The notes under the pieces are model-generated. The model was not told the origin of the DNA. It did not search any database and saw nothing but the letters and a program-made list of their open reading frames with translations. Shown here piece by piece: positions 12,489 through 25,860 of a stretch of 64,000 nt of DNA. A program made the position numbers and the translations under genes. Origin of the DNA: Allolobophora icterica (Eukaryota; Annelida; Clitellata; Crassiclitellata; Lumbricidae); the NCBI GenBank assembly GCA_963556255.1, contig OY744615.1, positions 44,810,820-44,874,819 on the forward strand. The letters run 5' to 3'. The first letter of the stretch is position 1; every line of letters begins with the position of its first letter.

Positions 12489-14970
12489 TTTAATAGATCT
12501 TAAACCAGTTGGATATATAATGGCAACGTTTAGTCTGAACTTCTGTGCCTGATAATTTGCTTCAACTGCATGCTTCAGGACGCCAGATTTTTTTTAACAA
12601 ACAGTATTTATAGAATATAATACAATCAAAAATGTTTGCTTATTTGTGTAGTATTTATTGTTATTAAATTTAGTAATTAATTGGACGTTATAATTTTATT
12701 ATGAGTGGAAGATTTTAAAGATGTGAATTCAGATTTCTAGAAAAAGGATAAATAGGTACAGGGACTTTTGTGCCATTCTGAGTCTGGTTAATTATTTAAA
12801 TAGTGAAATGAACGCCTCTGAAAATTCCGAATGCGATCAATTCCGAATGGGGAAATTGCCTTCTGCCGTGTAGGCCTAGAGGGTAACCAATTGTCTGACA
12901 CCTGGGCATAGCTTAGAAAAACCTGGCAAGCGGTTCTTATAGGCATGTAATATTTTACTGATACAGCGCTATTTGCTTAGAGGTTATTCAGTGTGGTGCG
13001 TTCTGCACGAAAACTCTATTACTATTGTATTACTTACAAGACATATATTGTGAAGGTATTATGCTTGAATTAGGCACTTTATTGAAGGTTAAAAGTTTTC
13101 CAGGTTGAAGGTTTTTAGATTTTTAAAAAAGCTAAAAACCTAGGAGAGCCTTTTGTAGATTTTTGTATTTGTATGGATTTTTTAAAATAAATATACTGTA
13201 TGCCTAATTAATTGATATTTCGCTAATTGCTGTTTAAGCGTTGTTCCAATGTGCACTGCGACGCTAAATCTTCTGTGCTTTGATCTATTTCTGATTGTGT
13301 CGTCTAGAAAAATGTAAACTCTAAAAACCTAATATTTATTTTTAAAGGTTTTTGCACCTCATATTTCAACCGTCATATCTGATGCGAACTGAGTATCGCA
13401 CTTGATTGGTATCTTGCATATCGTTTATATCTAGTCCGTGTTTTGACTATCACGTGTTACTTCCAAGCCTAGTATAGCTTTGAGTTACCGGTATTTCCAG
13501 AACGTTGAGTTGATTTTTTTATTTAAAAAATAAGTTTATGCCTCTATTCGAATAAATAATCGTACGTATTGTCAGTCATTGATATTTTTTTCTCGGATCG
13601 TCGCTATTTAGTGTAGATTATAACAGTTCTAGAATTTTGTCAGTGGTTTTTCCGCTGCTGGTTGTGCGGTCACCGAGTCGTATAGCCTACACAATCATGT
13701 ATTATTATTATTTGCTAATAAATGATTTGTTAGACAATGTAACGTAATCGTTCTTTCATTCAGAGAATTTATATAGCGCCTCTCAAAGATAACTCCAGCC
13801 TAACCCCGGGGCAAGAGAGTAGTTTTCAAGTGTTTATACTTTATAGAAAGTACTCTCAGAATCCCTGACTAAGAAAACGAGCAGAACCAAAATGAGGCCA
13901 TTCCAGGTGGATCCATTGGGAGTCTGCTCCAGGTGAATTTTCCAGATGGATGGCTCAACCACCGATACAGTGCGATGTTGCATTGTCGAGGTTTGTGCAA
14001 AAGGAACATGCAGTTCACCCCGAGCAGAGGAGCGAAGATTTTTAATCTTTTCCTTCTCCTCTTCATCATCACCTTTTCATCATCATCATCGTCGTCTTTT
14101 CCTTCTTCGTTTTCTTCTCATTCGTCGGATTCTCCTCCTCTTCCTCATCCTCAATTACACTCATTCGGGGAATCATCCGCTGAAAGAAGATCGTCATTCA
14201 TCTGCTCATTAGTAGGACCGGCCATAAAACGCACCCACATCCAACTCCACACAGTCTGCCGACGATCCACCACTCGCATCCCCTACCGTCTCCGATCGGC
14301 TCCTAATTCCGCTTCAATCGAGACTCCTCTCCACTCTCCCATCTCCACTTTTCCATTCGTCGCCATTCAAGAGACGTTCCTCTCCTTGTAGGACATCTTT
14401 GCCTCAGGCGGTGGATCTAATAACTGCGAAGACCAATCGACGGGGCACAGTGAGCGATAATTGGTGCCCATCAGTCCCGAACGCTGATCAAGACGCCTCA
14501 AACTGGCAATTAGTGTCGACAACCGCTGTTAATTCTTCGTTCTCACCTCTCATAATATCTGGTATCATCTTTAGCCAGCGATGCCTTGATCCCAGCGTTT
14601 AATCCTTTAGAATTTCTTTGAGAACGGGGCTGAATTATTTAAAATAATAACGTGCCCTCTGGTTGATTCGAAAGCTTTTTAGTTAAAAGTTCGATAGTTT
14701 TCTCGTTGCCTCTTTTTAAACGCACTCTAATTTAACATCCAACGTACATATAGGCGTATACACTTTAGTCTTAAAGGTCTTTGAAATGATAGCAATAAAA
14801 ACATGAGAAAAAACAAAAACGACAAGTACATGACAAGTGAAAAAAGTTAGCCTAAACACGGACTTTAGCCTAGGCCTATCTATGATGTTGCGTTTGGTAG
14901 GACTACTTAATACGCATCGAAACGCGCAATCATACATGCATAGGCATGATAGGCTGCATGTATGCATACT
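12489..14970. other. AT-rich intergenic DNA, no gene seen
   Basis: About 2.5 kb without a supportable gene. A short GAGAATTTATATAGCGCCTCTCAAAG motif near 13762 matches the 3' tail of the LINE at 14978-15712, so a small retroelement tail probably lies there. Confidence 0.5.
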
Positions 14971-14977
14971 TGTGATT

Positions 14978-15712
<735 letters not shown>

Positions 15713-16130
15713 TTCAGTTTTGGAAATAATTTCAGTTGCTATTCAGTTCTGGGTTCGTAATTTCTATTCCAGTTCAACTTTCCGTTTAGAAATAATTTCA
15801 GTTTTTATTACAGTTACAGTTCTGAAATAATTTTCGGTTGAATGCATTTCAGTTACTAGAAACTATCAGTTCCAGTTTCTACATAGATATATTTGCATTG
15901 ATCATTGATAGACAGCCTCAATTGTTTCGCCATAATTTCACATGTTTCACGATGACATCATTCTCTCCATGTGAGTCCGCATAAAACACAAAACCCAATG
16001 ATAAATAGGTATAGGAACTTTAGCAAACTTCGTGCACTGCATAACAGTCCTGCGAATAACAACCGCGATTAATATTATTTACCTTCAGAAGTTCAGATTA
16101 GTCGAATTCTTGCCTATAAGCTGCAGTCCA
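15713..16130. repeat. ATTTCAGTT-rich degenerate repeat
   Basis: Diverged units around AATAATTTCAGTT. Similar sequence resumes at 16760-16890 on the other side of an insertion. Confidence 0.5.
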
Positions 16131-16450
16131 CATGGTTTATTGTTAACGTCTGATCCAACTTTCACTTAAACACCGACTCTTATTAATTTTGTCATCGTAT
16201 ACAAAATGACGATTTTCTTGGCATGTAAACAGGGGTGGTTTGCCATTGCCTTCCCCTGGTTTTGCCTGCCGTGCCCGTTCGTTCCCCTTCCCATGGAAGG
16301 GTATTAACGGTCCGCACCACGTGAAGGTGGGCACGGAGGACTTTGGTTCATCAGCCCAGGTCGGATCCGAGTCTACGCTCAAAGAGACGTCGGTCAGGTC
16401 GCCTCCCTGCTTTACTCTGAACCAGAGTGACTGATGAACCTTTGCGGACC
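16131..16450. other. GC-richer block, unrecognised (possible repeat)
   Basis: Contains GGTGGTTTGCCATTGCCTTC, a block I associate with dispersed repeats, and a GATCC-rich middle. No gene is supported. Confidence 0.35.
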
Positions 16451-16454
16451 AAAA

Positions 16455-16598
16455 TAAATGGATGGATGAGATTCACGATGTAACTGGCATGAATCTGGAA
16501 GCACTAAGGGACCTGACTTCGAATAGGAAGCAATGGAGAATGTGTGTCATGGCGATCGCTAGAGCTCCAGGAGTTGACAGCACAAGGTGACAAGGTGA
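16455..16598 (+). mobile_element. LINE 3' fragment (144 bp)
   Basis: Matches the last 144 bp of the LINE fragment at 58027-58336 with no difference seen. It encodes the ORF end [25 protein letters not shown] and stops at the same 3' terminus (GACAAGGTGACAAGGTG). Confidence 0.85.
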
Positions 16599-16899
16599 TA
16601 CAAAATACTGCCACACTTCGCTTTCGCGCTTCCGTCCAGCAAATAGTCGCGATAAGCTCATTCTTAATAGACAAATTTAGCAGACGACAGAAATTTGGAT
16701 GACCGGATATCGAATAATAACAAGAATAAATGGTCGCCTAAATGCATTAGGGGATTAGGCTAATTATCATTTCTATTTTGTTTTCACATTGTAATTTTTG
16801 TTTCTATTTCGTTTCCGTTTAGCAAATAACTTTCGTTTTAATTTCAGTTTCCGTTAAAAAGAAATTCATAATTTCTGTTTCAGTTAAATCATAATATTA

Positions 16900-16905
16900 T
16901 ATCAT
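16900..16905 (+). repeat. Left 6-bp target-site duplication of the palindrome
   Basis: TATCAT immediately before the palindrome; the same six bases follow its right end at 26371-26376. Confidence 0.75.
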
Positions 16906-17415
16906 AGTAGTAAATAAAGGAATCGTTCTGGGACAATATATACCGTACGAGTATGGGTTCTGGGACAATATCTACCGTATGAGTATGGGTTCTGGGACAA
17001 TATCTACCGTATGAGTATGGGTTCTGGGACAATATCTACCATATGAGTATGGGTTCTGGGACAATATCTACCATATGAGTATGGATTCTGGGACAATCTC
17101 TACAGATAGACTAATAGTTCTGGCTCAGTTTTTAACGTATGAGTAATAGTTCTGGCTCAGTTTTTAACGTATGAGTAATAGTTCTGGCTCAGTTTTTACC
17201 GTACGAGTAATAGTTCTGGCTCAGTTTTTACAGTACGAGTAATAGTTCTGGCTCAGTTTTTAACGTATGAGTAATAGTTCTGGCTCAGTTTTTACCGTAC
17301 GAGTAATAGTTCTGGCTCAGTTTTTACAGTACGAGTAATAGTTCTGGCTCAGTTTTACAGTATGAGTGATAGTTCTGGCACAGCCTCTAGGGTTCGAGTG
17401 ATATTTCTGGAACAA
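16906..17415 (+). repeat. Outer tandem-repeat domain, left arm
   Basis: About six 31-bp units (GGTTCTGGGACAATATCTAC..) to about 17100, then about nine 31-32-bp units (AGTTCTGGCTCAGTTTTTAA..). Mirror copy at 25861-26370. Confidence 0.9.
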
Positions 17416-18076
17416 CCTCTGAACGCAGTCAACCCTAACGAACATTTCAATGGAGCATACTCAGTGCACAGCTCTATTCAACAAGTCCGTCAATTGCGGT
17501 AACATGCATCATTGCACACACCATATAGACCCATTCTTATATTGTACAAAGCTTTTGAACGTATACTGACATTAAACTAGCGCCCCAAGGCATTTTCCAT
17601 GACAAAGACAACATGTAGGTCAGACGCTGTTTTGGATACAGGTGCAAATTTATCAGCATATTTAGTTAACATGTTTTCAAATACATCTTTCTATATAGCA
17701 TGAGATATATGCAGAAGCTGAACTTCACCAATTTGTATAGCGCCCTAGCACAGCGAGACTCATTTGAATGTGATATTTTAAAATATATTATGTTATAATC
17801 TAAGGTATATTAAAAGTGGTACTCTTTCACAAACAGCAAAACAGAGAAACAGTCAAACAGCCAAACAGTCAAACAGACAAACAGATAAACAGACAAACAG
17901 ACAAACAGAGAAACAGTCAAACAGACAAACAGAGAAACAGTCAAACATTCAAACAGACAAACATACAGTCAACATATTTTGACATCTTAATAATAATATG
18001 GAAGCGTTTTAAGCAAGAAGAGAGAGAGAGGACCCATGAGCTACATCAATTTTTAAATTTTTTAAATATTTTAACA
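17416..18076 (+). other. Left arm, inner unique segment with AAACAGAC repeats
   Basis: Non-repetitive to 17825, then AAACAGACAAACAG tandem units to about 17965. Mirror copy at 25200-25860. No gene seen. Confidence 0.6.
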
Positions 18077-18256
18077 TGTTCAATAGCCGAGTGGTTAGCG
18101 CGTTGGACTAGCAACCCAGAGGTTGGCGGTTCAAATCCCACCAGGGCAGAAAATTTGAATCCAAACTTCTGTTCAACCCCCAGTCAACTGAGATATGACG
18201 AATATGATGTAGAGATAGACCAAACCTCATATGCCAAGGCTAAGAAAATGAAGACG
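18077..18256 (+). mobile_element. SINE fragment in left palindrome arm
   Basis: Head and shortened body of the main SINE: CGAGTGGTTAGCGCGTTGGA, B-box-like GGTTCAAATCCC, CAGGGCAGAAAATTTG and TCATATGCCAAGGCTAAGAA. Mirrored exactly at 25020-25199. Confidence 0.85.
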
Positions 18257-18529
18257 CTAACAGACTTTGCAGTAGATTCATAGAGAATTTCTGAAATATT
18301 TTGAACTATTCAAACCTATCTCGTGTTGGTTGAGTGCGCGCAGCCTATAATTCTATACAACGGTCAGTCAAAAGACCCAACACGCACGAGTGAACATATT
18401 TTAAAGCCCTTGTAGATGCAGTGACTAGACAGTTTCAAGGCATAGGCCTTTACACACACTTAAATATCTACAAATATATACGCATGCACATACATATACA
18501 TATATATTCATCTTTTAAGTCCTATATAT

Positions 18530-18640
18530 CGGCAATGACTCGACAAAATATGAGCCGTCGAGGGAGAGACCTGAGCACCAACTCTCATATGCAGAGGCTA
18601 AGAAAATGAAGTCGCTATCACTTCATGGACTGCTCTGACA
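18530..18640 (+). mobile_element. Second SINE 3' fragment in left arm
   Basis: Contains TCATATGCAGAGGCTAAGAA and GAAGTCGCTATCACTTCATG. Mirrored at 24636-24746. Confidence 0.75.
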
Positions 18641-21205
18641 ACCGAAATGCTGACGTATGCACTAAAATTTTAAATGCAGATTACAAAAGACGTATGCGAT
18701 AAACCTAAGATGTGCATGTGCAAATTGAATGAGCATCAAACTTTTGATTTTCTATATTGCAAAGACAAGCTGGGTGGACGTGTGACGAAATTTCTATTAG
18801 TAAAATTATGATTTAGGTTGCTAAAATGTAAGATATAATGATTTGCATGATAAAATGTGAGCGATGCACACTTCTACGCTAAACTTAAGACCTTTAAGTG
18901 TTTAAATACATATGAAATGAGAGTATGAAGCTTACGAACTTCAGTTTGTAAGACTGTTGAGAGAGAGCGCTAGAGAGAGGAAGAGGGAGAGAAGGAGAGG
19001 AAGAGGACGAGAGAGAGAGATAGAGAGAGGAAGAGCGAGAGAGAGAGAGGAAGCGGGAGAGAGAGAAGAGGTTTTAGAAGAGGGAGAGAAGAAGGGCGAG
19101 AGAGAGAGAGATAGAGAGAGGAAGAGCGAGAGAGAGAGAGAGGAAGCGGGAGAGAGAGAAGAGGTTTTAGAAGAGGGAGAGAAGAAGGGCGAGAGAGAGA
19201 GAGAGAGAGAGAGATAGAGAGAGGAAGAGCGAGAGAGAGAGAGGAAGAGCGCGAGAGAAGAGGTTTTAGGGTAAAAGACTTAATTTCTATGATAGTTTGT
19301 TCACTAAAACGTCAAATTTTAAGTTCGACAGACACATGCGACGATAGTTTGAATGCTAAACTTATAATTGATACTTTGCAAAGACTGCGATTGCAGTGGG
19401 TTTTACAGTGGATTTTACCCTAGGTGACAACTTTAAGACTGTAAGGTGGGCGAACCGAAGGTTTTTTAGTTTGAGAAGCTCCTTAACATGCTAAAATTTT
19501 CTTTCCATAGATGAGTGAGACGAATGTTCTCATTATAAAGTTGTTGCACGGTCTGGTGAGGTAGTTAGAGTGGAGGTTCATATTGTAAAAATTACACATT
19601 TTAGACTGGATAGGTGCTGCTAAGATTAAGTCTTTCCACAATGTACAGCCAAATGTGCTAATTTCCACACCAACATACCAAACTTTTAGTCTGCGAAGAC
19701 GCAGGACTTGTGAGCATACAGGCTAAATGACAAGTTTTTGCTACAAAGATACCGGTGTTGAAGGTTTGCTAACGTCTTGCATGCTTGCATATTCAGTTGG
19801 ATTGAGAGTTTAGTTATAAAACTTAGAACTTGCAAGCTGCATGAAGGATTTCTACAGTAAAATGTCGACTTTTATCATGTGAAGCCGCAAGATGTAGAGC
19901 TAAACTGAGCCCGTTTATGTTACAAAGATGTGCAAGACCTTGCAAAGTGTCATCTCTTACGAGGTAAAGTCTACTGAGAAGAGAGCAAACACACAATTTT
20001 TGGAATGCAGAGACGCCTACGAGGTGAGAAACTGATGTGTTTTAGGAGAGCTGTCATAAAGGTTTGCAGAGTAAAATGTGAGCTTTTGAGTTCCACGAGC
20101 GCTGGGCAGGGTGATTTCTATACTAAAATTTACAACTTTCTTCGGTTCAACGAAAGATCTGCACGCTGATTTGCGTGTTTTAGATGATCAACTTGGTGAA
20201 ATATTAGCATGGAAAGGTTTAGGTATCGAGACATATGGCAGGACCGGGTGCATTTTACAACATTTTACATACACAGGTTTGGATGTAGACGTGTCCAGTT
20301 AGCGAACTCTTGCACAAATTTTGAGTTAAAATATCAAAACTTATGAAAAAAGAATGTGCAGGTCTATGCGACAGGATGAGGTTTTAAAGGTTTGAACGCT
20401 TGAAAGTAAAGCTAATTGGCAAGCTGAGCTCGCATTCGCACGGTTTTGGGTATGTCGTGGAATACGCGGATTTGTGGAAACTTAAAGTTTTTGGATGAAA
20501 TGTAGTTGAAATTGTACATCTTTTGATGATGGAACTGAAGCAGATGAGAGTTCTAACGGATAAAGTATGAGACATGTGATTGCAACTTGTGCGAACAGAG
20601 TGATTTCCTTTGGCATGCATGTTGCATTTTCAGAGAATTCTGAGGTTGTCATATTATTTCTAGCTGAAGTTTATTCCTAGAGGTGATTTGTAGGATGCAG
20701 CAATTGAAGTACACTTGTAAAACATTTAACATGACTTGTGCAGTTTGGATGATAGTTCTAGCAAAGCGTTGGAGCGGCAATTTGATAGAAAACGAGAGGT
20801 TTCGCGTGAGAGGAGTGAAACGTACAGATCTTCTACAGACCTGCAAATTTGCATATTTTCGTTCTCAGGAGTTTTTCAATTGCATGCAAAATAACTAAAT
20901 ACTCAAAGACACGAGATGTAGGTTAAAATTTGATTTATTTCAATAATACAGCTTCACAACTTCTATGCCGAGTCACCAAATTTTCTTTGACAGGCTCTTG
21001 CAGCATATGAAAATCTATGCTCCATGTACAGACTTGACAGATTTGTTCAACATAATAGTATGCTAAATTAGTCTCATCAGTATAGTTCCGCACATGCTCA
21101 ATTTATTTCAAAGTTTAAACATTTAAGTTTGAGAAATTTAAGTTTGAAAAAATTTAAGTTTAAAAAAAAATATTTAACTTTGAAAAAATTTAAGTTTGAA
21201 ACATT
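18641..21205 (+). other. Left arm, inner part: GA-rich array and degenerate AT repeats
   Basis: A GAGAGAGGAAGAG array at 18955-19265, then about 1.6 kb with recurring GCTAAAATTT, GTTTGCAAG and GACTTTTAG words suggesting a very old 30-45-bp tandem repeat. No gene or RNA identified. Mirror at 22071-24635. Confidence 0.6.
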
Positions 21206-22070
21206 TCAGTTTGAAAAAATTTCAAAGTTTAAAAATTTCAGTTTGAAACATTTCAGTTTCAACAGTTTTCAGTTTGAAAAATTTAAGTTTGAAAAATTTT
21301 CAGTTTGACAAAGATTTAAGTTTGAAAGATTTCAAAGTTTAAAAATGTGAGTTTGAAAAATTTGAGGTTGAAACATTTCAGTTTCAAAAGTTTTCAGTTT
21401 GAAAAATTTGAGGTTGAAAAATTTTCAGTTTTACAAAAACTTAAGTTTGAAAAATTTCAAAGTTTAAAATGTGAGTTTGAAAAATTTGAGGTTGAAACAT
21501 TTCAATTTCAAAAGTTTTCAGTTTGAAAAATTTATGTTTGAAAAATTTTAAGCTTGAAAAATTTCAAAGTTTAAAAATTTGAGTTTGAAAAATTTGAGGT
21601 TGAAACATTTCAGTTTCGAAAGTTTTAAGTTTGAAAAATTTATGTTTGAAAAATTGAAAAACTGAAATTTTTCAAACTGAAAAACTTTCAAACATAAATT
21701 TTTCAAACTGAAAACTTTCGAACTGAAATGTTTCAAACATAAATTTTTCAAACTGAAAACTTTCGAAACTGAAATGTTTCAACCTCAAATTTTTCAAACT
21801 CAAATTTTTAAACTTTGAAATTTTTCAAGCTTAAAATTTTTCATACATAAATTTTTCAAACTGAAAACTTTCGAACTGAAATTTTCAACCTCAAATTTTT
21901 CAAACTCAAATTTTTAAACTTTGAAATTTTTCAAGCTTAAAATTTTTCAAACATAAATTTTTCAAACTGAAAACTTTTGAGATTGAAATGTTTCAACCTC
22001 AAATTTTTCAAACTCAAATTTTTAAACTTTGGCATTTTTCAAACTGAAAATTTTTCAAACATAAATTTGA
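21206..22070. repeat. Palindrome loop: AGTTTGAAAAATTT array, itself inverted
   Basis: Arms stop pairing exactly here. The left half consists of 15-16-bp [16 protein letters not shown] units and the right half of the complementary AAATTTTTCAAA units, switching near 21655. The two halves are related but not positionally matched. Confidence 0.8.
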
Positions 22071-24635
22071 AATGTTTCAAACTTAAATTTTTTCAAAGTT
22101 AAATATTTTTTTTTAAACTTAAATTTTTTCAAACTTAAATTTCTCAAACTTAAATGTTTAAACTTTGAAATAAATTGAGCATGTGCGGAACTATACTGAT
22201 GAGACTAATTTAGCATACTATTATGTTGAACAAATCTGTCAAGTCTGTACATGGAGCATAGATTTTCATATGCTGCAAGAGCCTGTCAAAGAAAATTTGG
22301 TGACTCGGCATAGAAGTTGTGAAGCTGTATTATTGAAATAAATCAAATTTTAACCTACATCTCGTGTCTTTGAGTATTTAGTTATTTTGCATGCAATTGA
22401 AAAACTCCTGAGAACGAAAATATGCAAATTTGCAGGTCTGTAGAAGATCTGTACGTTTCACTCCTCTCACGCGAAACCTCTCGTTTTCTATCAAATTGCC
22501 GCTCCAACGCTTTGCTAGAACTATCATCCAAACTGCACAAGTCATGTTAAATGTTTTACAAGTGTACTTCAATTGCTGCATCCTACAAATCACCTCTAGG
22601 AATAAACTTCAGCTAGAAATAATATGACAACCTCAGAATTCTCTGAAAATGCAACATGCATGCCAAAGGAAATCACTCTGTTCGCACAAGTTGCAATCAC
22701 ATGTCTCATACTTTATCCGTTAGAACTCTCATCTGCTTCAGTTCCATCATCAAAAGATGTACAATTTCAACTACATTTCATCCAAAAACTTTAAGTTTCC
22801 ACAAATCCGCGTATTCCACGACATACCCAAAACCGTGCGAATGCGAGCTCAGCTTGCCAATTAGCTTTACTTTCAAGCGTTCAAACCTTTAAAACCTCAT
22901 CCTGTCGCATAGACCTGCACATTCTTTTTTCATAAGTTTTGATATTTTAACTCAAAATTTGTGCAAGAGTTCGCTAACTGGACACGTCTACATCCAAACC
23001 TGTGTATGTAAAATGTTGTAAAATGCACCCGGTCCTGCCATATGTCTCGATACCTAAACCTTTCCATGCTAATATTTCACCAAGTTGATCATCTAAAACA
23101 CGCAAATCAGCGTGCAGATCTTTCGTTGAACCGAAGAAAGTTGTAAATTTTAGTATAGAAATCACCCTGCCCAGCGCTCGTGGAACTCAAAAGCTCACAT
23201 TTTACTCTGCAAACCTTTATGACAGCTCTCCTAAAACACATCAGTTTCTCACCTCGTAGGCGTCTCTGCATTCCAAAAATTGTGTGTTTGCTCTCTTCTC
23301 AGTAGACTTTACCTCGTAAGAGATGACACTTTGCAAGGTCTTGCACATCTTTGTAACATAAACGGGCTCAGTTTAGCTCTACATCTTGCGGCTTCACATG
23401 ATAAAAGTCGACATTTTACTGTAGAAATCCTTCATGCAGCTTGCAAGTTCTAAGTTTTATAACTAAACTCTCAATCCAACTGAATATGCAAGCATGCAAG
23501 ACGTTAGCAAACCTTCAACACCGGTATCTTTGTAGCAAAAACTTGTCATTTAGCCTGTATGCTCACAAGTCCTGCGTCTTCGCAGACTAAAAGTTTGGTA
23601 TGTTGGTGTGGAAATTAGCACATTTGGCTGTACATTGTGGAAAGACTTAATCTTAGCAGCACCTATCCAGTCTAAAATGTGTAATTTTTACAATATGAAC
23701 CTCCACTCTAACTACCTCACCAGACCGTGCAACAACTTTATAATGAGAACATTCGTCTCACTCATCTATGGAAAGAAAATTTTAGCATGTTAAGGAGCTT
23801 CTCAAACTAAAAAACCTTCGGTTCGCCCACCTTACAGTCTTAAAGTTGTCACCTAGGGTAAAATCCACTGTAAAACCCACTGCAATCGCAGTCTTTGCAA
23901 AGTATCAATTATAAGTTTAGCATTCAAACTATCGTCGCATGTGTCTGTCGAACTTAAAATTTGACGTTTTAGTGAACAAACTATCATAGAAATTAAGTCT
24001 TTTACCCTAAAACCTCTTCTCTCGCGCTCTTCCTCTCTCTCTCTCGCTCTTCCTCTCTCTATCTCTCTCTCTCTCTCTCTCTCTCGCCCTTCTTCTCTCC
24101 CTCTTCTAAAACCTCTTCTCTCTCTCCCGCTTCCTCTCTCTCTCTCTCGCTCTTCCTCTCTCTATCTCTCTCTCTCTCGCCCTTCTTCTCTCCCTCTTCT
24201 AAAACCTCTTCTCTCTCTCCCGCTTCCTCTCTCTCTCTCGCTCTTCCTCTCTCTATCTCTCTCTCTCGTCCTCTTCCTCTCCTTCTCTCCCTCTTCCTCT
24301 CTCTAGCGCTCTCTCTCAACAGTCTTACAAACTGAAGTTCGTAAGCTTCATACTCTCATTTCATATGTATTTAAACACTTAAAGGTCTTAAGTTTAGCGT
24401 AGAAGTGTGCATCGCTCACATTTTATCATGCAAATCATTATATCTTACATTTTAGCAACCTAAATCATAATTTTACTAATAGAAATTTCGTCACACGTCC
24501 ACCCAGCTTGTCTTTGCAATATAGAAAATCAAAAGTTTGATGCTCATTCAATTTGCACATGCACATCTTAGGTTTATCGCATACGTCTTTTGTAATCTGC
24601 ATTTAAAATTTTAGTGCATACGTCAGCATTTCGGT

Positions 24636-24746
24636 TGTCAGAGCAGTCCATGAAGTGATAGCGACTTCATTTTCTTAGCCTCTGCATATGAGAGTTGGTG
24701 CTCAGGTCTCTCCCTCGACGGCTCATATTTTGTCGAGTCATTGCCG
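24636..24746 (-). mobile_element. SINE 3' fragment, mirror copy in right arm
   Basis: Reverse complement of 18530-18640, at the exact mirror position. Confidence 0.75.
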
Positions 24747-25019
24747 ATATATAGGACTTAAAAGATGAATATATATGTATATGTATGTGCATGCGTATAT
24801 ATTTGTAGATATTTAAGTGTGTGTAAAGGCCTATGCCTTGAAACTGTCTAGTCACTGCATCTACAAGGGCTTTAAAATATGTTCACTCGTGCGTGTTGGG
24901 TCTTTTGACTGACCGTTGTATAGAATTATAGGCTGCGCGCACTCAACCAACACGAGATAGGTTTGAATAGTTCAAAATATTTCAGAAATTCTCTATGAAT
25001 CTACTGCAAAGTCTGTTAG

Positions 25020-25199
25020 CGTCTTCATTTTCTTAGCCTTGGCATATGAGGTTTGGTCTATCTCTACATCATATTCGTCATATCTCAGTTGACTGGGGGT
25101 TGAACAGAAGTTTGGATTCAAATTTTCTGCCCTGGTGGGATTTGAACCGCCAACCTCTGGGTTGCTAGTCCAACGCGCTAACCACTCGGCTATTGAACA
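25020..25199 (-). mobile_element. SINE fragment, mirror copy in right arm
   Basis: Reverse complement of 18077-18256, at the exact mirror position; includes CCACCAGGGCAG in complement and the tRNA-like head. Confidence 0.85.
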
Positions 25200-25860
25200 T
25201 GTTAAAATATTTAAAAAATTTAAAAATTGATGTAGCTCATGGGTCCTCTCTCTCTCTTCTTGCTTAAAACGCTTCCATATTATTATTAAGATGTCAAAAT
25301 ATGTTGACTGTATGTTTGTCTGTTTGAATGTTTGACTGTTTCTCTGTTTGTCTGTTTGACTGTTTCTCTGTTTGTCTGTTTGTCTGTTTATCTGTTTGTC
25401 TGTTTGACTGTTTGGCTGTTTGACTGTTTCTCTGTTTTGCTGTTTGTGAAAGAGTACCACTTTTAATATACCTTAGATTATAACATAATATATTTTAAAA
25501 TATCACATTCAAATGAGTCTCGCTGTGCTAGGGCGCTATACAAATTGGTGAAGTTCAGCTTCTGCATATATCTCATGCTATATAGAAAGATGTATTTGAA
25601 AACATGTTAACTAAATATGCTGATAAATTTGCACCTGTATCCAAAACAGCGTCTGACCTACATGTTGTCTTTGTCATGGAAAATGCCTTGGGGCGCTAGT
25701 TTAATGTCAGTATACGTTCAAAAGCTTTGTACAATATAAGAATGGGTCTATATGGTGTGTGCAATGATGCATGTTACCGCAATTGACGGACTTGTTGAAT
25801 AGAGCTGTGCACTGAGTATGCTCCATTGAAATGTTCGTTAGGGTTGACTGCGTTCAGAGG

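Noticed and set aside
18077..18256. True tRNA genes at the tRNA-like heads in the window
   Set aside because: Each head is followed by the same SINE body and tail, and arm pairing is imperfect; they are SINEs.
17816..25460. Open frames repeated in both palindrome arms (such as 155-, 78- and 71-residue frames)
   Set aside because: They consist of SINE, minisatellite and AT-rich repeat sequence, lack known domains, and appear twice only because the arms mirror each other.
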